This document shows, in pieces, positions 13,661 through 22,182 of a stretch of 40,529 bases of DNA. How positions within the stretch are numbered: position 1 is the first letter of the stretch; the number at the start of each line of letters is the position of its first letter. Origin of the DNA: an uncultured Prevotella sp. (GTDB taxonomy: Bacteria; Bacteroidota; Bacteroidia; Bacteroidales; Bacteroidaceae); contig CAKQEI010000012.1 of the NCBI GenBank assembly GCA_934230115.1, forward strand, positions 1-40,529. Reading direction: 5' to 3'. The translations under genes and the position numbers were made by a program. A model generated the notes under the pieces. That model saw nothing but the letters and a program-made list of their open reading frames with translations, ran no database searches and was not told where the DNA came from.

Positions 13661-13715
13661 GGCAAAAGAAACTGTCGTCACACAAGTGGCAGACTGTTTC
13701 TTTTGCCTTTTTTTT
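13661..13715. terminator. Bidirectional terminator between rpsU and nadD
   Basis: A perfect 12-bp stem, GGCAAAAGAAAC (13661-13672) with GTTTCTTTTGCC (13696-13707), is followed by eight T on the plus strand and preceded by five A (T on the minus strand). It serves the rpsU/RNA transcript and the convergent nadD operon. Confidence 0.95.
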
Positions 13716-13736
13716 GTTATGTACAAACCTTGGTGG

Positions 13737-14312
13737 TTATTCATAAACCTTAGCCATTTCAATAATGCTTGCAGGAATGAGCTGGCTCACGTCTTCTCCC
13801 CGTCGTATGCGCTCGCGCACCATAGTGCTGCTCACGTCGTAGAGTCCCGTGTCTACAAGCTTGACGTTGTGCGGAAGCGTAGAGGCTTCGATGTCGTAGC
13901 CACGTCGCGGATAGATGCGGATAGGGTAGTGGGCGATGATGTCGTCGGCATGATACCAACGGTCGAACACCTGCCAGTTGTCGGCACCTATGAGCAGAGT
14001 GAACTCACGGTCGGGATAGTCGCGCGACAGACTCTGTAGCGTGTGCCACATGTATGACGGGCGAGGCATGTGAAACTCGTAGTCGCATGCCGTTACGCAA
14101 GGGATGTCGGCTGTGGCACGTCGTGTCATGTCGAGTCGCAGTCGCTCGTCAAGAAGGTCGGCCGACTGCTTTAATGGATTCTGTGGCGACACCATGAGCC
14201 ACACCTCGTCCACAGCATCGCAATCGAGCATTGCCCGTGCGATGGCTATGTGGCCGTTGTGTATGGGGTTGAATGAACCACCGTAGATGCCGGTCCTGAT
14301 TTTGTTTGTCAT
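13737..14312 (-). CDS. nadD: Nicotinate-nucleotide adenylyltransferase
   Basis: NadD (191 residues) transfers AMP from ATP to nicotinate mononucleotide to make deamido-NAD in NAD synthesis. The nucleotidylyltransferase signature is at the N-terminus: GGSFNPIHNGH with HNGH at 18-21. The C-terminal SSTMVRERIRRG stretch matches the family's ISSTxxR motif. LLIGADNWQVFDRW is the usual substrate-binding segment. The start overlaps the stop of gmk by four bases (ATGA type), implying translational coupling as the last gene of yicC-gmk-nadD. A strong terminator follows. Confidence 0.97.
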   Translation of the reverse strand: MTNKIRTGIYGGSFNPIHNGHIAIARAMLDCDAVDEVWLMVSPQNPLKQSADLLDERLRLDMTRRATADIPCVTACDYEFHMPRPSYMWHTLQSLSRDYPDREFTLLIGADNWQVFDRWYHADDIIAHYPIRIYPRRGYDIEASTLPHNVKLVDTGLYDVSSTMVRERIRRGEDVSQLIPASIIEMAKVYE

Positions 14313-14875
14313 AGACCAATAAATTCCTTCACAATCTTTATGGTTTCCTCAACCGCTTTCTCAAGATCGTCGTTTATCACCACGCGGTCGAATTTAGGAG
14401 CCTGCGACAGCTCGAACTCAGCACGCTCGATGCGTTGCTCGATAACCTCGGGAGCATCGGTGGCACGACCCGTCAGTCGACGACGCAACTCCTCTACCGA
14501 TGGTGGCTGAATGAAGATGCTCAGCGCGCGCGAGCCATAGAACTGCTTGATGTTGCATCCGCCCTTCACGTCGACATCGAACACCACGTTGTCGCCACGC
14601 TCAGCCTGAGTCTCCACCTGCTGCTTCAGAGTGCCGTAGAAGCGGTCCTTGTACACCTCTTCGTATTCTAAGAACTCGTCGCGCTTGATGCGCTCGCGAA
14701 ACTCCTCAGGCGAGAGGAAGAAATATTCCACACCATTCTTCTCAGTGCCGCGTGGCGCACGGCTGGTGCATGATATGGAGAATGCGAGATGCAACTCTGG
14801 ATGCTGCATCAGACGGTTGATGATTGTGCTTTTGCCGCTTCCCGAGGGAGCGGAGAAAATGATAAGTTTACCCAT
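14309..14875 (-). CDS. gmk: Guanylate kinase
   Basis: Gmk (188 residues) phosphorylates GMP to GDP with ATP in the cytosol. The P-loop SAPSGSGKST covers residues 8-17. SCTSRAPRGTEKNGVEYFFLS is the GMP-binding region, and the lid and C-terminal helices are intact. Length is standard. It lies between yicC and nadD on the minus strand. The 190 bases separating it from yicC hold a heptamer inverted-repeat element rather than coding sequence. Confidence 0.98.
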   Translation of the reverse strand: MGKLIIFSAPSGSGKSTIINRLMQHPELHLAFSISCTSRAPRGTEKNGVEYFFLSPEEFRERIKRDEFLEYEEVYKDRFYGTLKQQVETQAERGDNVVFDVDVKGGCNIKQFYGSRALSIFIQPPSVEELRRRLTGRATDAPEVIEQRIERAEFELSQAPKFDRVVINDDLEKAVEETIKIVKEFIGL

Positions 14876-14889
14876 TTTGGAATGTTGAA

Positions 14890-15048
14890 TTTTGAGTTTT
14901 GAATTTTGAATTGTCGGCGGAGCCGATTTTGAGTTTTGAGTTTTGAGTTTTGAATTGTGAATTTTATATTTTTAGTCTCTAATTCAAAATTCCTAAATGA
15001 ACAATTCCTAATCGGCATGGCCGATAATTCAAAATTCAAAACTCAAAA
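14890..15048. repeat. Heptamer-repeat inverted element with embedded hairpins
   Basis: Two 38-base arms in opposite orientation (14890-14927 and 15011-15048) each consist of 23 bases of alternating TTTTGAG/TTTTGAA heptamers plus a small TCGGC-N3-GCCGA hairpin. The heptamer parts are perfect inverted repeats; the arms differ only at one base and in the 3-base loop. More heptamers fill the flanks (14885-14983 and 15030-15066). The element fills the gmk-yicC gap. Similar AT-rich heptamer runs are, to my knowledge, scattered between genes in Bacteroidetes genomes. Confidence 0.9.
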
Positions 15049-15065
15049 TTCAAAACTCAAAACTC

Positions 15066-15941
15066 TTACAGCGCATTTAGCACTTGCTCCTTAATCTGCT
15101 CCAGTTCATCCTTCATCTTCACCACAATGTTCTGCATTTCGGCGTTGTTGCTCTTCGAACCGGTAGTATTTATTTCGCGTCCCATTTCCTGAGCTATGAA
15201 TCCAAGCTTCTTGCCCTGTCCGTGTCCCTCCTGCATAGTCTCGCGGAAGTACTTCAGGTGATTGGCAAGGCGTTGTTTCTCCTCGCTGATGTCGAGTTTC
15301 TCGATATAGTAGATAAGCTCCTGCTCCAGGCGGTTCTTGTCGTACTCCACATCGGGAATCGACTTAAGACCCTCAACAATGCGTGCACGAATCTTCTCCA
15401 CGCGCGCCTTCTCGTAAGGCTCGATGCTAAGAAGCAGCTGCTCGATGTTGTCCACCTTCTCGCCAAACTTCTTCTCCAAGGCAGCACCTTCCTGAGTGCG
15501 GAAAGCCACAAGCTTGTCGATAGCCTCGTCCACGGCAGCACGAGCCACGCTCCATTCCTTGTCGTCGAGAGTCTCCACCTCGGTCTTGGCAGTAACGTCG
15601 GGCATTCGCATGAGTGTTAGGAACCAGTCCTCTGGCTCAGGAATGTTGCAACGCTGTGCAATAGCCTTAATCTGCTGGCAGTAGTTCTCGGCGAGAGCCG
15701 CATTGATGACAGTGGCATCCGAAGCAGCGTCCTTCTCAATCCAGATGGCAAAGTCCACCTTGCCTCTCAGCACACGCTGCTGAATAGTCTGGCGAATTTC
15801 CATCTCCTTCTCTCGGTAGAGCGGAGCGATACGAGTAGACAGGTCGAGACTCTTGCTGTTGAGCGACTTAATCTCGACATTGATTTTCTTTCCATTGTAG
15901 ACTGCGACCGATTTGCCGTAGCCCGTCATTGATAGTATCAT
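15066..15941 (-). CDS. YicC/YloC family endoribonuclease
   Basis: This is a 291-residue member of the YicC family. The N-terminus MILSMTGYGK is the family hallmark. The C-terminal DUF1732 segment (QEMGREINTTGSKSNNAEMQ, about residues 247-266) and the ending KDELEQIKEQVLN match closely. E. coli YicC and its relatives are reported as hexameric endoribonucleases affecting small-RNA stability; that role is family knowledge, not seen here. It is the first gene of the minus-strand group with gmk and nadD. A gmk neighbour is common for this family. Confidence 0.93.
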   Translation of the reverse strand: MILSMTGYGKSVAVYNGKKINVEIKSLNSKSLDLSTRIAPLYREKEMEIRQTIQQRVLRGKVDFAIWIEKDAASDATVINAALAENYCQQIKAIAQRCNIPEPEDWFLTLMRMPDVTAKTEVETLDDKEWSVARAAVDEAIDKLVAFRTQEGAALEKKFGEKVDNIEQLLLSIEPYEKARVEKIRARIVEGLKSIPDVEYDKNRLEQELIYYIEKLDISEEKQRLANHLKYFRETMQEGHGQGKKLGFIAQEMGREINTTGSKSNNAEMQNIVVKMKDELEQIKEQVLNAL

Positions 15942-15990
15942 ATTATGTTGTTTATATGTATTTTTACTGTAGTGTTGATTTATAAGAATG

Positions 15991-15998
15991 CAAAAATA
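15991..15998 (-). promoter_or_regulatory. Candidate yicC -7 element
   Basis: Read on the minus strand this is TATTTTTG, a match to TAnnTTTG about 50 bases before the yicC start codon. No clear TTTG lies at the expected -33 spacing. Confidence 0.5.
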
Positions 15999-16050
15999 CT
16001 TATTATTTTCCGAAATAAAGCGTTATAGAGTCAAAAATGGATGATTTCAT

Positions 16051-16081
16051 TTTGTGTTGCCGTTGATTTCCATTAACTTTG
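16051..16081 (+). promoter_or_regulatory. Promoter of the tsaB-rseP operon
   Basis: TTTG (16051-16054), 19 bases, then TAACTTTG (16074-16081), a full consensus match. The leader of about 110 bases can form CCACTG/CAGTGG. It also holds a seven-codon ORF (16174-16197) that ends one base before the tsaB start and could couple translation. Confidence 0.85.
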
Positions 16082-16198
16082 CACTTATATATATGTAATA
16101 TCGCGACCCACTGTTAGCCATTGGAGCAGAATTTTGTAGCATTAAGTCCAGTGGTTAGGAGTTGCAGGGTTGCATGAACAAAAGAAAATTGTTTTAGC

Positions 16199-16888
16199 AT
16201 GTCGTGTATTTTGAATATTGATACGAGCACCAATGTGTGCTCAGTAGCCGTCAGCCAGGATGGCGCTTGCATTTTCTCCAAGGAAGATCATGACGGTCCC
16301 AACCATGCCGTGATTCTCGGAACATTTGTCGATGAGGCCATGTCCTTTGCCGACAGTCATGCCATACCCCTCGACGCCGTGGCCGTGAGTCAGGGACCAG
16401 GCTCCTACACCGGACTCCGCATCGGAGTGTCCATGGCCAAGGGCATCTGTTTTGGCCAGAATCTTAAGCTGATTTCCGTGCCCACCCTTGAGCTTATGGC
16501 AGTGCCCGTGTTGCTTCGCGAGGAAGTGGAGGAGGGAGCCTTGCTTTGCCCCATGCTCGACGCGCGCCGCATGGAAGTGTACTCTGCCGTCTACGACCGT
16601 GCCCTAAAGGAGGTGCGTGGCATCCAGGCCGACATTGTCGACGAGAACACATACAAGGAATATCTCGACCGTGGCCCCGTATATTTCTTTGGCAACGGAG
16701 CCGAGAAGTGCATGGAAGTAATCAACCATCCCAACGCACGCCTTATCAAGGGTGTAGAGCCGTTGGCCAAATGGATGTATCCCCTTGCCGAGCGACGCAT
16801 AGCCAGGGAGCAATACGAGGATGTGGCCTATTTCGTGCCATTCTACCTTAAGGACTTCGTGGCAAAAGAATCAAAAAAACTGCTTTAA
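16199..16888 (+). CDS. tsaB: tRNA threonylcarbamoyladenosine biosynthesis protein TsaB
   Basis: TsaB (229 residues) is the ASKHA-fold partner of TsaD in the complex that makes t6A37 on ANN-decoding tRNAs. The N-terminus ILNIDTSTNVCSVAV is the first phosphate-like loop of the fold. QGPGSYTGLRIGVSMAKG (about 65-82) is the family signature. The C-terminal part is short, as usual for TsaB, which lacks the catalytic metal site of TsaD. It opens a plus-strand operon whose next gene starts 18 bases downstream. TsaD and TsaE are not in the window. Confidence 0.96.
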   Translation: MSCILNIDTSTNVCSVAVSQDGACIFSKEDHDGPNHAVILGTFVDEAMSFADSHAIPLDAVAVSQGPGSYTGLRIGVSMAKGICFGQNLKLISVPTLELMAVPVLLREEVEEGALLCPMLDARRMEVYSAVYDRALKEVRGIQADIVDENTYKEYLDRGPVYFFGNGAEKCMEVINHPNARLIKGVEPLAKWMYPLAERRIAREQYEDVAYFVPFYLKDFVAKESKKLL

Positions 16889-16906
16889 CACAGAAAAAGA
16901 TACAGA

Positions 16907-17509
16907 ATGAAGATAACAGGACTTGATTATAACACACAGCGCGAGCGTCTCATACTGCCCGAATACGGACGCGAGGTGCAGCAGATGGTCGACCATTGCA
17001 TCGCGCTGCCCAACCGTGCTCTGCGCCAGCGTTGCGCTGAGTCGATAGTGGCAGTAATGGAGCGTATGTCGCCCCCAGCGTGCGACGACAGCGACTACCG
17101 TCATAAACTCTGGGACCATCTTGCGCTCATGAGCAACTTCAAGCTCGACATCGACTATCCCTTCGACATCAGCGAGGCCAAGAAGATGCTTGAGAAGCCG
17201 GCTCCCATGTCTTATCCCATGAAGCGCATTCCCGTGCGCCACTATGGCATGATGATGTTCGAGATGTTCGACCTCTTGAAGCAGATGCCCGAAGGAAGCG
17301 ACCGCACCGAGCTTGTGCGCCTTGTGGCCAACCAAATGAAGCGCGACCTCGTGCAGTGGGGCCACGGCTCCAACGACAACGAGAAGGTGGCTTCCGACCT
17401 TGCCCACTATACCGACGGCAAGGTGCAGCTCGACCTCGACACGTTCAAGTTTGAGCGTATAGCTCCCGACATTCGAAACAACGATAAGAAACAACGCAGA
17501 CGCAAATAA
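16907..17509 (+). CDS. DUF4290 family protein
   Basis: This is a 200-residue cytoplasmic protein (no signal peptide or membrane segment) belonging to the Bacteroidetes-restricted DUF4290 family. Recognised features are the start LDYNTQRERLILPEYGREVQ, the DYRHKLWDHLALMSNF segment and the C-terminal NEKVASDLAHYTDGKV. The last ten residues are highly basic (NNDKKQRRRK), suggesting nucleic-acid or ribosome contact, which is inference. It sits between tsaB and murA (17 bases to murA). Its function is unknown. Confidence 0.9.
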   Translation: MKITGLDYNTQRERLILPEYGREVQQMVDHCIALPNRALRQRCAESIVAVMERMSPPACDDSDYRHKLWDHLALMSNFKLDIDYPFDISEAKKMLEKPAPMSYPMKRIPVRHYGMMMFEMFDLLKQMPEGSDRTELVRLVANQMKRDLVQWGHGSNDNEKVASDLAHYTDGKVQLDLDTFKFERIAPDIRNNDKKQRRRK

Positions 17510-17526
17510 ATTCCCATACAACGCCT

Positions 17527-18831
17527 ATGGAAACGTTTATCATAGAGGGCGGTCATCCGCTTAGCGGCACCATCACTCCGCAGGGTGCCAAGAACGAGGC
17601 TCTTGAGGTGATAGCGGCAACGCTGCTCACATCGGAACCAGTGCGCATCAGCAACATTCCCGACATCCTTGATGTCAACAACCTCATAAAGCTCCTCACC
17701 GACATTGGAATGAAGGTGACGCGCAACTCGCGCAACGACTATACATTCCAGGCCGACGAGCTGAACCTTGAATATCTCGCGAGCGACGAATATGTGCAGA
17801 AATGCTCTGCCCTGCGAGGCTCGGTGCTGCTCATGGGTCCGCTGCTCGGACGCTTCGGAAGAGCCACTGTGGCTGAGCCGGGAGGCGACAAGATAGGTCG
17901 CCGACGTCTCGACACCCACTTCCTCGGATTCAAGTGTCTTGGCGCAAAGTTCATCAACGACGACGAGCGCAAGGTCTACACCATCGAGGCAAAGCATCTT
18001 AAGGGCACATACATGCTGCTCGATGAGGCTTCGGTTACGGGTACTGCCAACATCATCATGGCTGCTGTCCTGGCCGAAGGCACTACCACCATCTACAACG
18101 CAGCCTGCGAGCCTTACATCCAGCAGCTCTGCCACATGCTCAACAGCATGGGAGCCAACATCTCGGGCATAGCCTCCAACCTCATTACCATTGTGGGCGT
18201 GAAGAGTCTGCATGGTGCCGAGCACCGTGTGTTGCCCGACATGATTGAGGTAGGCTCCTTCATAGGTATGGCGGCAATGGTGGGCGACGGCATCCGCATC
18301 AAGGACGTGCAGATGAAGCATCTTGGCATCATTCCCGACACGTTCCGTCGTCTTGGCGTGAAGCTTAAGGTGGAGGGCGACGACATTATAGTGCCAAAGC
18401 AACCCCACTACATTGTCGACTCGTTCATCGACGGCACTATAATGACCATTGCTGACGCTCCGTGGCCAGGACTCACTCCCGACCTCCTCTCGGTGTTCAT
18501 CGTTGTAGCCACCCAGGCGCGTGGCTCGGTGCTCATCCACCAGAAGATGTTCGAGAGCCGCCTCTTCTTCGTCGACAAGCTTATCGACATGGGAGCGCAG
18601 ATAATCCTTTGCGACCCTCACCGTTGCGTAATCGTGGGTCACGACCGCAAGAAACAGTTGCGTGCCGGACGCATGACTTCGCCCGACATTCGTGCAGGCA
18701 TAGCCCTGCTCATAGCCGCACTTGGAGCCAAGGGCACAAGCCGCATAGAGAACATCGCACAGATAGACCGTGGCTACGAGGACATCGAGGACCGACTGAA
18801 TGCGTTGGGAGCGAAGATAAGGAGAGAGTAA
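17527..18831 (+). CDS. murA: UDP-N-acetylglucosamine 1-carboxyvinyltransferase
   Basis: MurA (434 residues) transfers enolpyruvate from PEP to UDP-GlcNAc, the first committed step of peptidoglycan synthesis. K22 and N23 of the AKNEA motif line up with E. coli numbering. GPLLGRFGRATV leads into the active-site loop, which here reads EPGGDKIG, with aspartate at residue 121 (codon 17887-17889) where E. coli has the fosfomycin-alkylated Cys115. Asp enzymes in other bacteria are active and fosfomycin-insensitive. The C-terminal IENIAQIDRGYEDIEDRL is typical. It lies inside the tsaB operon, 19 bases before rimM. Confidence 0.97.
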   Translation: METFIIEGGHPLSGTITPQGAKNEALEVIAATLLTSEPVRISNIPDILDVNNLIKLLTDIGMKVTRNSRNDYTFQADELNLEYLASDEYVQKCSALRGSVLLMGPLLGRFGRATVAEPGGDKIGRRRLDTHFLGFKCLGAKFINDDERKVYTIEAKHLKGTYMLLDEASVTGTANIIMAAVLAEGTTTIYNAACEPYIQQLCHMLNSMGANISGIASNLITIVGVKSLHGAEHRVLPDMIEVGSFIGMAAMVGDGIRIKDVQMKHLGIIPDTFRRLGVKLKVEGDDIIVPKQPHYIVDSFIDGTIMTIADAPWPGLTPDLLSVFIVVATQARGSVLIHQKMFESRLFFVDKLIDMGAQIILCDPHRCVIVGHDRKKQLRAGRMTSPDIRAGIALLIAALGAKGTSRIENIAQIDRGYEDIEDRLNALGAKIRRE

Positions 18832-18850
18832 TAACCTATATTTTTTGGTA

Positions 18851-19372
18851 ATGATAAAGAAAGAAACTGTCTACCGTATAGGCAAGATAGGCAAACCGCA
18901 TGGCGTGGATGGCGAGGTGTCGTTTCATTTCGACGATGACGTGTTCGACCGCACCGATGCCGACTACCTCATTCTCGATATGGACGGCATACTTGTGCCG
19001 TTCTTCATCGACGAGTACCGTTTCAAGACCGACGAGACAGCACTCGTGCGCTTTGCCGACATCGACACTCAGGACAAGGCACGCAACCTTACGGGCAGCG
19101 ATGTGTATTTCCCGCGTGAGCACTCCGACAGCGATTCCGACTCGCTCTCGTGGGCAGAGATAGTGGGCTATAAGGTGGTAGATGCTGAGTCGGGCAATAT
19201 TGTGGGTGAAATACGCTCCGTCGACGACTCCACCATCAACACCCTCTTCGAGCTTGTCACTTCCGATGGCAACGACCTGCTTCTGCCTGCAAGCGACGAG
19301 CTGATAGTGGAGGTTGACACCGAGCAACGCCAAATAACCATGCAGCTGCCAGAAGGACTGCTGGAACTATAA
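18851..19372 (+). CDS. rimM: Ribosome maturation factor RimM
   Basis: RimM (173 residues from the ATG at 18851) assists 30S head assembly around S19. The N-terminal domain starts YRIGKIGKPHGVDGEV, the classic RimM motif. A PRC-barrel domain follows from about residue 97 (SWAEIVGYKVVDAESGNIVGEI to LLPASDELIVEVD). An in-frame TTG six bases upstream is an unlikely start. It is encoded between murA and dxr in the same operon. Confidence 0.96.
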   Translation: MIKKETVYRIGKIGKPHGVDGEVSFHFDDDVFDRTDADYLILDMDGILVPFFIDEYRFKTDETALVRFADIDTQDKARNLTGSDVYFPREHSDSDSDSLSWAEIVGYKVVDAESGNIVGEIRSVDDSTINTLFELVTSDGNDLLLPASDELIVEVDTEQRQITMQLPEGLLEL

Positions 19373-19388
19373 ACAAAAACAATCAAAT

Positions 19389-20543
19389 ATGAAAAAACAA
19401 ATCTGCATCCTTGGCTCTACCGGTTCTATCGGAACACAGGCCCTGGATGTCATAAAGCAGCATAGCGACCGCTACGAGACTTATTGTCTCACAGCCAACA
19501 ACCGCTACGAGATGCTTGCTGAGCAGGCTCGCCAGTTTCGTCCTGCCGCTGTTGTAATAGCCAACGAGAAATATTATGAGCCGCTTTGCGCTCTTCTCGC
19601 TGATTGTCCCGAGATTAAGGTTTATGCTGGAGCCAAGGCTCTCGACGAGATTGTTGAGGCTCAGCCCATCGATATGGTGCTCACTGCCATGGTGGGATTT
19701 GCCGGACTTTCGCCCACAATCCACGCCATAAAGGCCCGCAAGACCATCTGCCTTGCCAACAAGGAGACTCTTGTGGTGGCAGGCGAGCTCATCTGCCGCC
19801 TTGCAGCCGAGAACCACGTTAACATCCTGCCCGTCGACAGCGAGCACTCTGCCATATTCCAGAGTCTTGTGGGCGAGGGCAACAATGCGATTGAGAAGAT
19901 ATTGCTCACCGCTTCGGGCGGACCCTTCCGCAACTTCACCCTCAACCAGATGCGCGACGTGAAGGCTGCCGACGCCCTTAAGCATCCCACATGGGAGATG
20001 GGCGCAAAGATAACCATCGACTCAGCCTCGATGATGAACAAGGGATTTGAGGTGATAGAGGCAAAATGGCTCTTTGGCGTTGAGGCCGACCGCATCCAGG
20101 TGCTTGTGCATCCGCAGTCGATAGTTCATAGTGCCGTGCAGTTCAGCGACGGAGCAGTTAAGGCTCAGCTTGGAGTGCCCGACATGCGCTTGCCCATACA
20201 GTATGCCTTCTCCTTCCCCGAGCGTCTGCCGCTCAATGGCGACCGTCTCGACCTCTTCCGTCAGCCCCTTGAGTTCTTCGAACCCGACATGCAGAAGTTC
20301 CGCTGCCTGCACATGGCCTACGAGTCAATCCGTCAGGGCGGCAACATGCCTTGCATCGTCAATGCAGCCAACGAGATTGTCAACGAGGCGTTCCGCAAGG
20401 ACAATTGCGGATTCCTGCAGATGGGCGAGATAATAGAGCGCACAATGCAGAAAGCCACATTCATCGCCAAGCCCACCTACGACGATTATATCGCCACGGA
20501 TGCCGAGGCGAGAAGAATTGCCGAGGAACTGCTGTTGGGATAA
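19389..20543 (+). CDS. dxr: 1-deoxy-D-xylulose 5-phosphate reductoisomerase
   Basis: Dxr (384 residues) converts DXP to MEP with NADPH, the second step of the non-mevalonate isoprenoid pathway. The NADPH loop GSTGSIG is at 9-15. The metal-binding VDSEHSAIFQ, the flexible SGGPF loop and the HPQSIVHSAV segment are all present. It starts 16 bases after rimM and precedes rseP by 76 bases, a common Bacteroidetes arrangement. The next pathway enzyme, ispD, is also in this window on the other strand. Confidence 0.98.
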   Translation: MKKQICILGSTGSIGTQALDVIKQHSDRYETYCLTANNRYEMLAEQARQFRPAAVVIANEKYYEPLCALLADCPEIKVYAGAKALDEIVEAQPIDMVLTAMVGFAGLSPTIHAIKARKTICLANKETLVVAGELICRLAAENHVNILPVDSEHSAIFQSLVGEGNNAIEKILLTASGGPFRNFTLNQMRDVKAADALKHPTWEMGAKITIDSASMMNKGFEVIEAKWLFGVEADRIQVLVHPQSIVHSAVQFSDGAVKAQLGVPDMRLPIQYAFSFPERLPLNGDRLDLFRQPLEFFEPDMQKFRCLHMAYESIRQGGNMPCIVNAANEIVNEAFRKDNCGFLQMGEIIERTMQKATFIAKPTYDDYIATDAEARRIAEELLLG

Positions 20544-20619
20544 TAGACAAGAGTAAATGATGATTACCACAGATGGTAGCTCTTCAAATAAAAAAATAAT
20601 AACTACGAATTAATAATTA

Positions 20620-22014
20620 ATGGAAATCTTCCTTATCAAATTGCTGCAGTTCATGCTGGCAATTTCAATTCTTGTGTTGCTCCATGAGGGCGGACACTTC
20701 TTCTTCTCCAAACTCTTTGGTGTAAGGGTGGAGAAGTTCTATCTGTTCTTCGACCCCTGGTTCCACCTCTTCGAGTTCAAGCCCAAGAAGAGCGACACAA
20801 CCTACGGAATAGGCTGGCTGCCGCTTGGCGGCTACTGCAAGATAGCTGGCATGATCGACGAGTCGTTCGATACAGAGCAGATGAAGAAACCAGCCGAGTC
20901 ATGGGAGTTTCGTTCCAAGCCAGCTTGGCAGCGACTGCTCATCATGGTGGGCGGTGTGCTCGTGAATTTCGTGCTCGCATTGTTCCTTTATGCTGTGTGT
21001 CTCTTCACATGGGGCGACGACTATGTCAAGCCCAAGGACATGCAGTTTGGCATGAAGTTCAACAAGGAGGCTCAAGATCTTGGATTCCGCGATCGCGACG
21101 TGCTTGTGGGTACCGACCTCGGTGAGTTTAAGAAGTTCGGTCCCGACATGTATCGCGACATGGCTCGCGCCCGTGAGGCTTATGTCATCCGCGACGGCAA
21201 GCCCGTGACAGTAAATATGCCTGGCGACCTCGACTTGCTCGAGATGTTCAAGTCTGTGCCACCTTTCATGACCCAGTTCATTGAGGCACGTGTTGATAGC
21301 GTTCTCCCAGGCTCGCTCGCCCAGCACATCGGAATGCGCAAGGGCGACCTGATTGTGGCAGTAAACGGCAAGAAGATAGGTTCTCACAACGAGTTCCTCA
21401 ACGAGATAGGTCGTGTGAGCGATGTGCTTACGTTTGCCAAGAACCATGCCGACAGCGTCAAGGCTCTCACCGTTCATCTCACTCTTGCCCGCGAGGCCAA
21501 CGGTCGCTTATGTGCCATCAACACGAGTGGCTTGCTCAAGACATCCGACAAAGCGTCTGAGAACCTTAAGTTTGGTTTCACACCTGTGTTGCCCAACGAC
21601 AAGGTTACCCACATCGACTACGGATTCTTTGAGAGTTTCCCAGCTGGTGTTAAGTACGGTTGGAACGTTCTCGCAGGCTATGTGGGCGACATGAAGTACA
21701 TCTTCTCAGCCGAGGGAGCCAAGTCGCTTGGAGGATTCGGAGCTATAGGCAGCATGTTCCCCGATGTGTGGAACTGGCATAAGTTCTGGCTTATGACAGC
21801 CTTCCTGAGCATCATTCTCGCCTTCATGAACATCCTGCCCATCCCGGCACTTGATGGTGGTCACGTGCTCTTCCTGCTCTACGAGATGATAACGCGCCGC
21901 AAGCCGTCGGAGAATTTCATGATACGTGCCGAATATATCGGCATCGGCATCCTGCTCTTGCTCATGGTTGTAGCCAATCTCAACGATGTGTTGCGTTGGT
22001 TGCACATCATGTAA
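20620..22014 (+). CDS. rseP: RIP metalloprotease RseP (site-2 protease family)
   Basis: This is a 464-residue inner-membrane zinc protease of peptidase family M50. The zinc motif HEGGH is at 22-26 in the first membrane helix. The third ligand motif, NILPIPALDGGH, has Asp 412. A PDZ-like segment is seen around 226-258 (LPGSLAQHIGMRKGDLIVAVNG). Further hydrophobic segments lie near 106-128, 390-405 and 440-455. The family cleaves transmembrane substrates such as anti-sigma factors or signal-peptide remnants; the substrate here is unknown. It is the last gene of the tsaB operon. Confidence 0.96.
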   Translation: MEIFLIKLLQFMLAISILVLLHEGGHFFFSKLFGVRVEKFYLFFDPWFHLFEFKPKKSDTTYGIGWLPLGGYCKIAGMIDESFDTEQMKKPAESWEFRSKPAWQRLLIMVGGVLVNFVLALFLYAVCLFTWGDDYVKPKDMQFGMKFNKEAQDLGFRDRDVLVGTDLGEFKKFGPDMYRDMARAREAYVIRDGKPVTVNMPGDLDLLEMFKSVPPFMTQFIEARVDSVLPGSLAQHIGMRKGDLIVAVNGKKIGSHNEFLNEIGRVSDVLTFAKNHADSVKALTVHLTLAREANGRLCAINTSGLLKTSDKASENLKFGFTPVLPNDKVTHIDYGFFESFPAGVKYGWNVLAGYVGDMKYIFSAEGAKSLGGFGAIGSMFPDVWNWHKFWLMTAFLSIILAFMNILPIPALDGGHVLFLLYEMITRRKPSENFMIRAEYIGIGILLLLMVVANLNDVLRWLHIM

Positions 22015-22047
22015 GAAAAAAAATAAGAGTAAAAATAGTTTAAATAC

Positions 22048-22078
22048 TTTGCAGTCTCAGAAAAAAGCAGTACTTTCG
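22048..22078 (+). promoter_or_regulatory. tRNA-Val promoter
   Basis: TTTG (22048-22051), 19 bases, then TACTTTCG (22071-22078), one mismatch from TAnnTTTG. It ends 20 bases before the tRNA. Confidence 0.65.
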
Positions 22079-22098
22079 CCACTGCTTACAAAAAGCAT

Positions 22099-22173
22099 AG
22101 GGGCGTAGCCCAGCTGGTTTAGAGCGCTGCAGTCACATTGCAGAGGTCATCGGTTCGAGCCCGATCGTCCCTA
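22099..22173 (+). tRNA. tRNA-Val, anticodon CAC
   Basis: This is a 75-base cloverleaf: acceptor AGGGGCG with CGTCCCT (one G-T pair), anticodon stem CTGCA/TGCAG with loop GTCACAT (anticodon CAC), T arm ATCGG-TTCGAGC-CCGAT and discriminator A. CCA is not encoded. The D stem has one C-A mismatch and position 32 is an unusual G. The Val identity follows from the anticodon and A73. Confidence 0.88.
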
Positions 22174-22182
22174 CAAAACATG

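Noticed and set aside
14809..15039. 76-codon minus-strand frame across the heptamer repeat
   Set aside because: It overlaps the start of gmk and consists mainly of translated AT-rich repeat.
17407..18642. 411-codon minus-strand open frame opposite murA
   Set aside because: Antisense shadow of a conserved, correctly sized murA. Its translation shows no recognisable family and no promoter precedes it.
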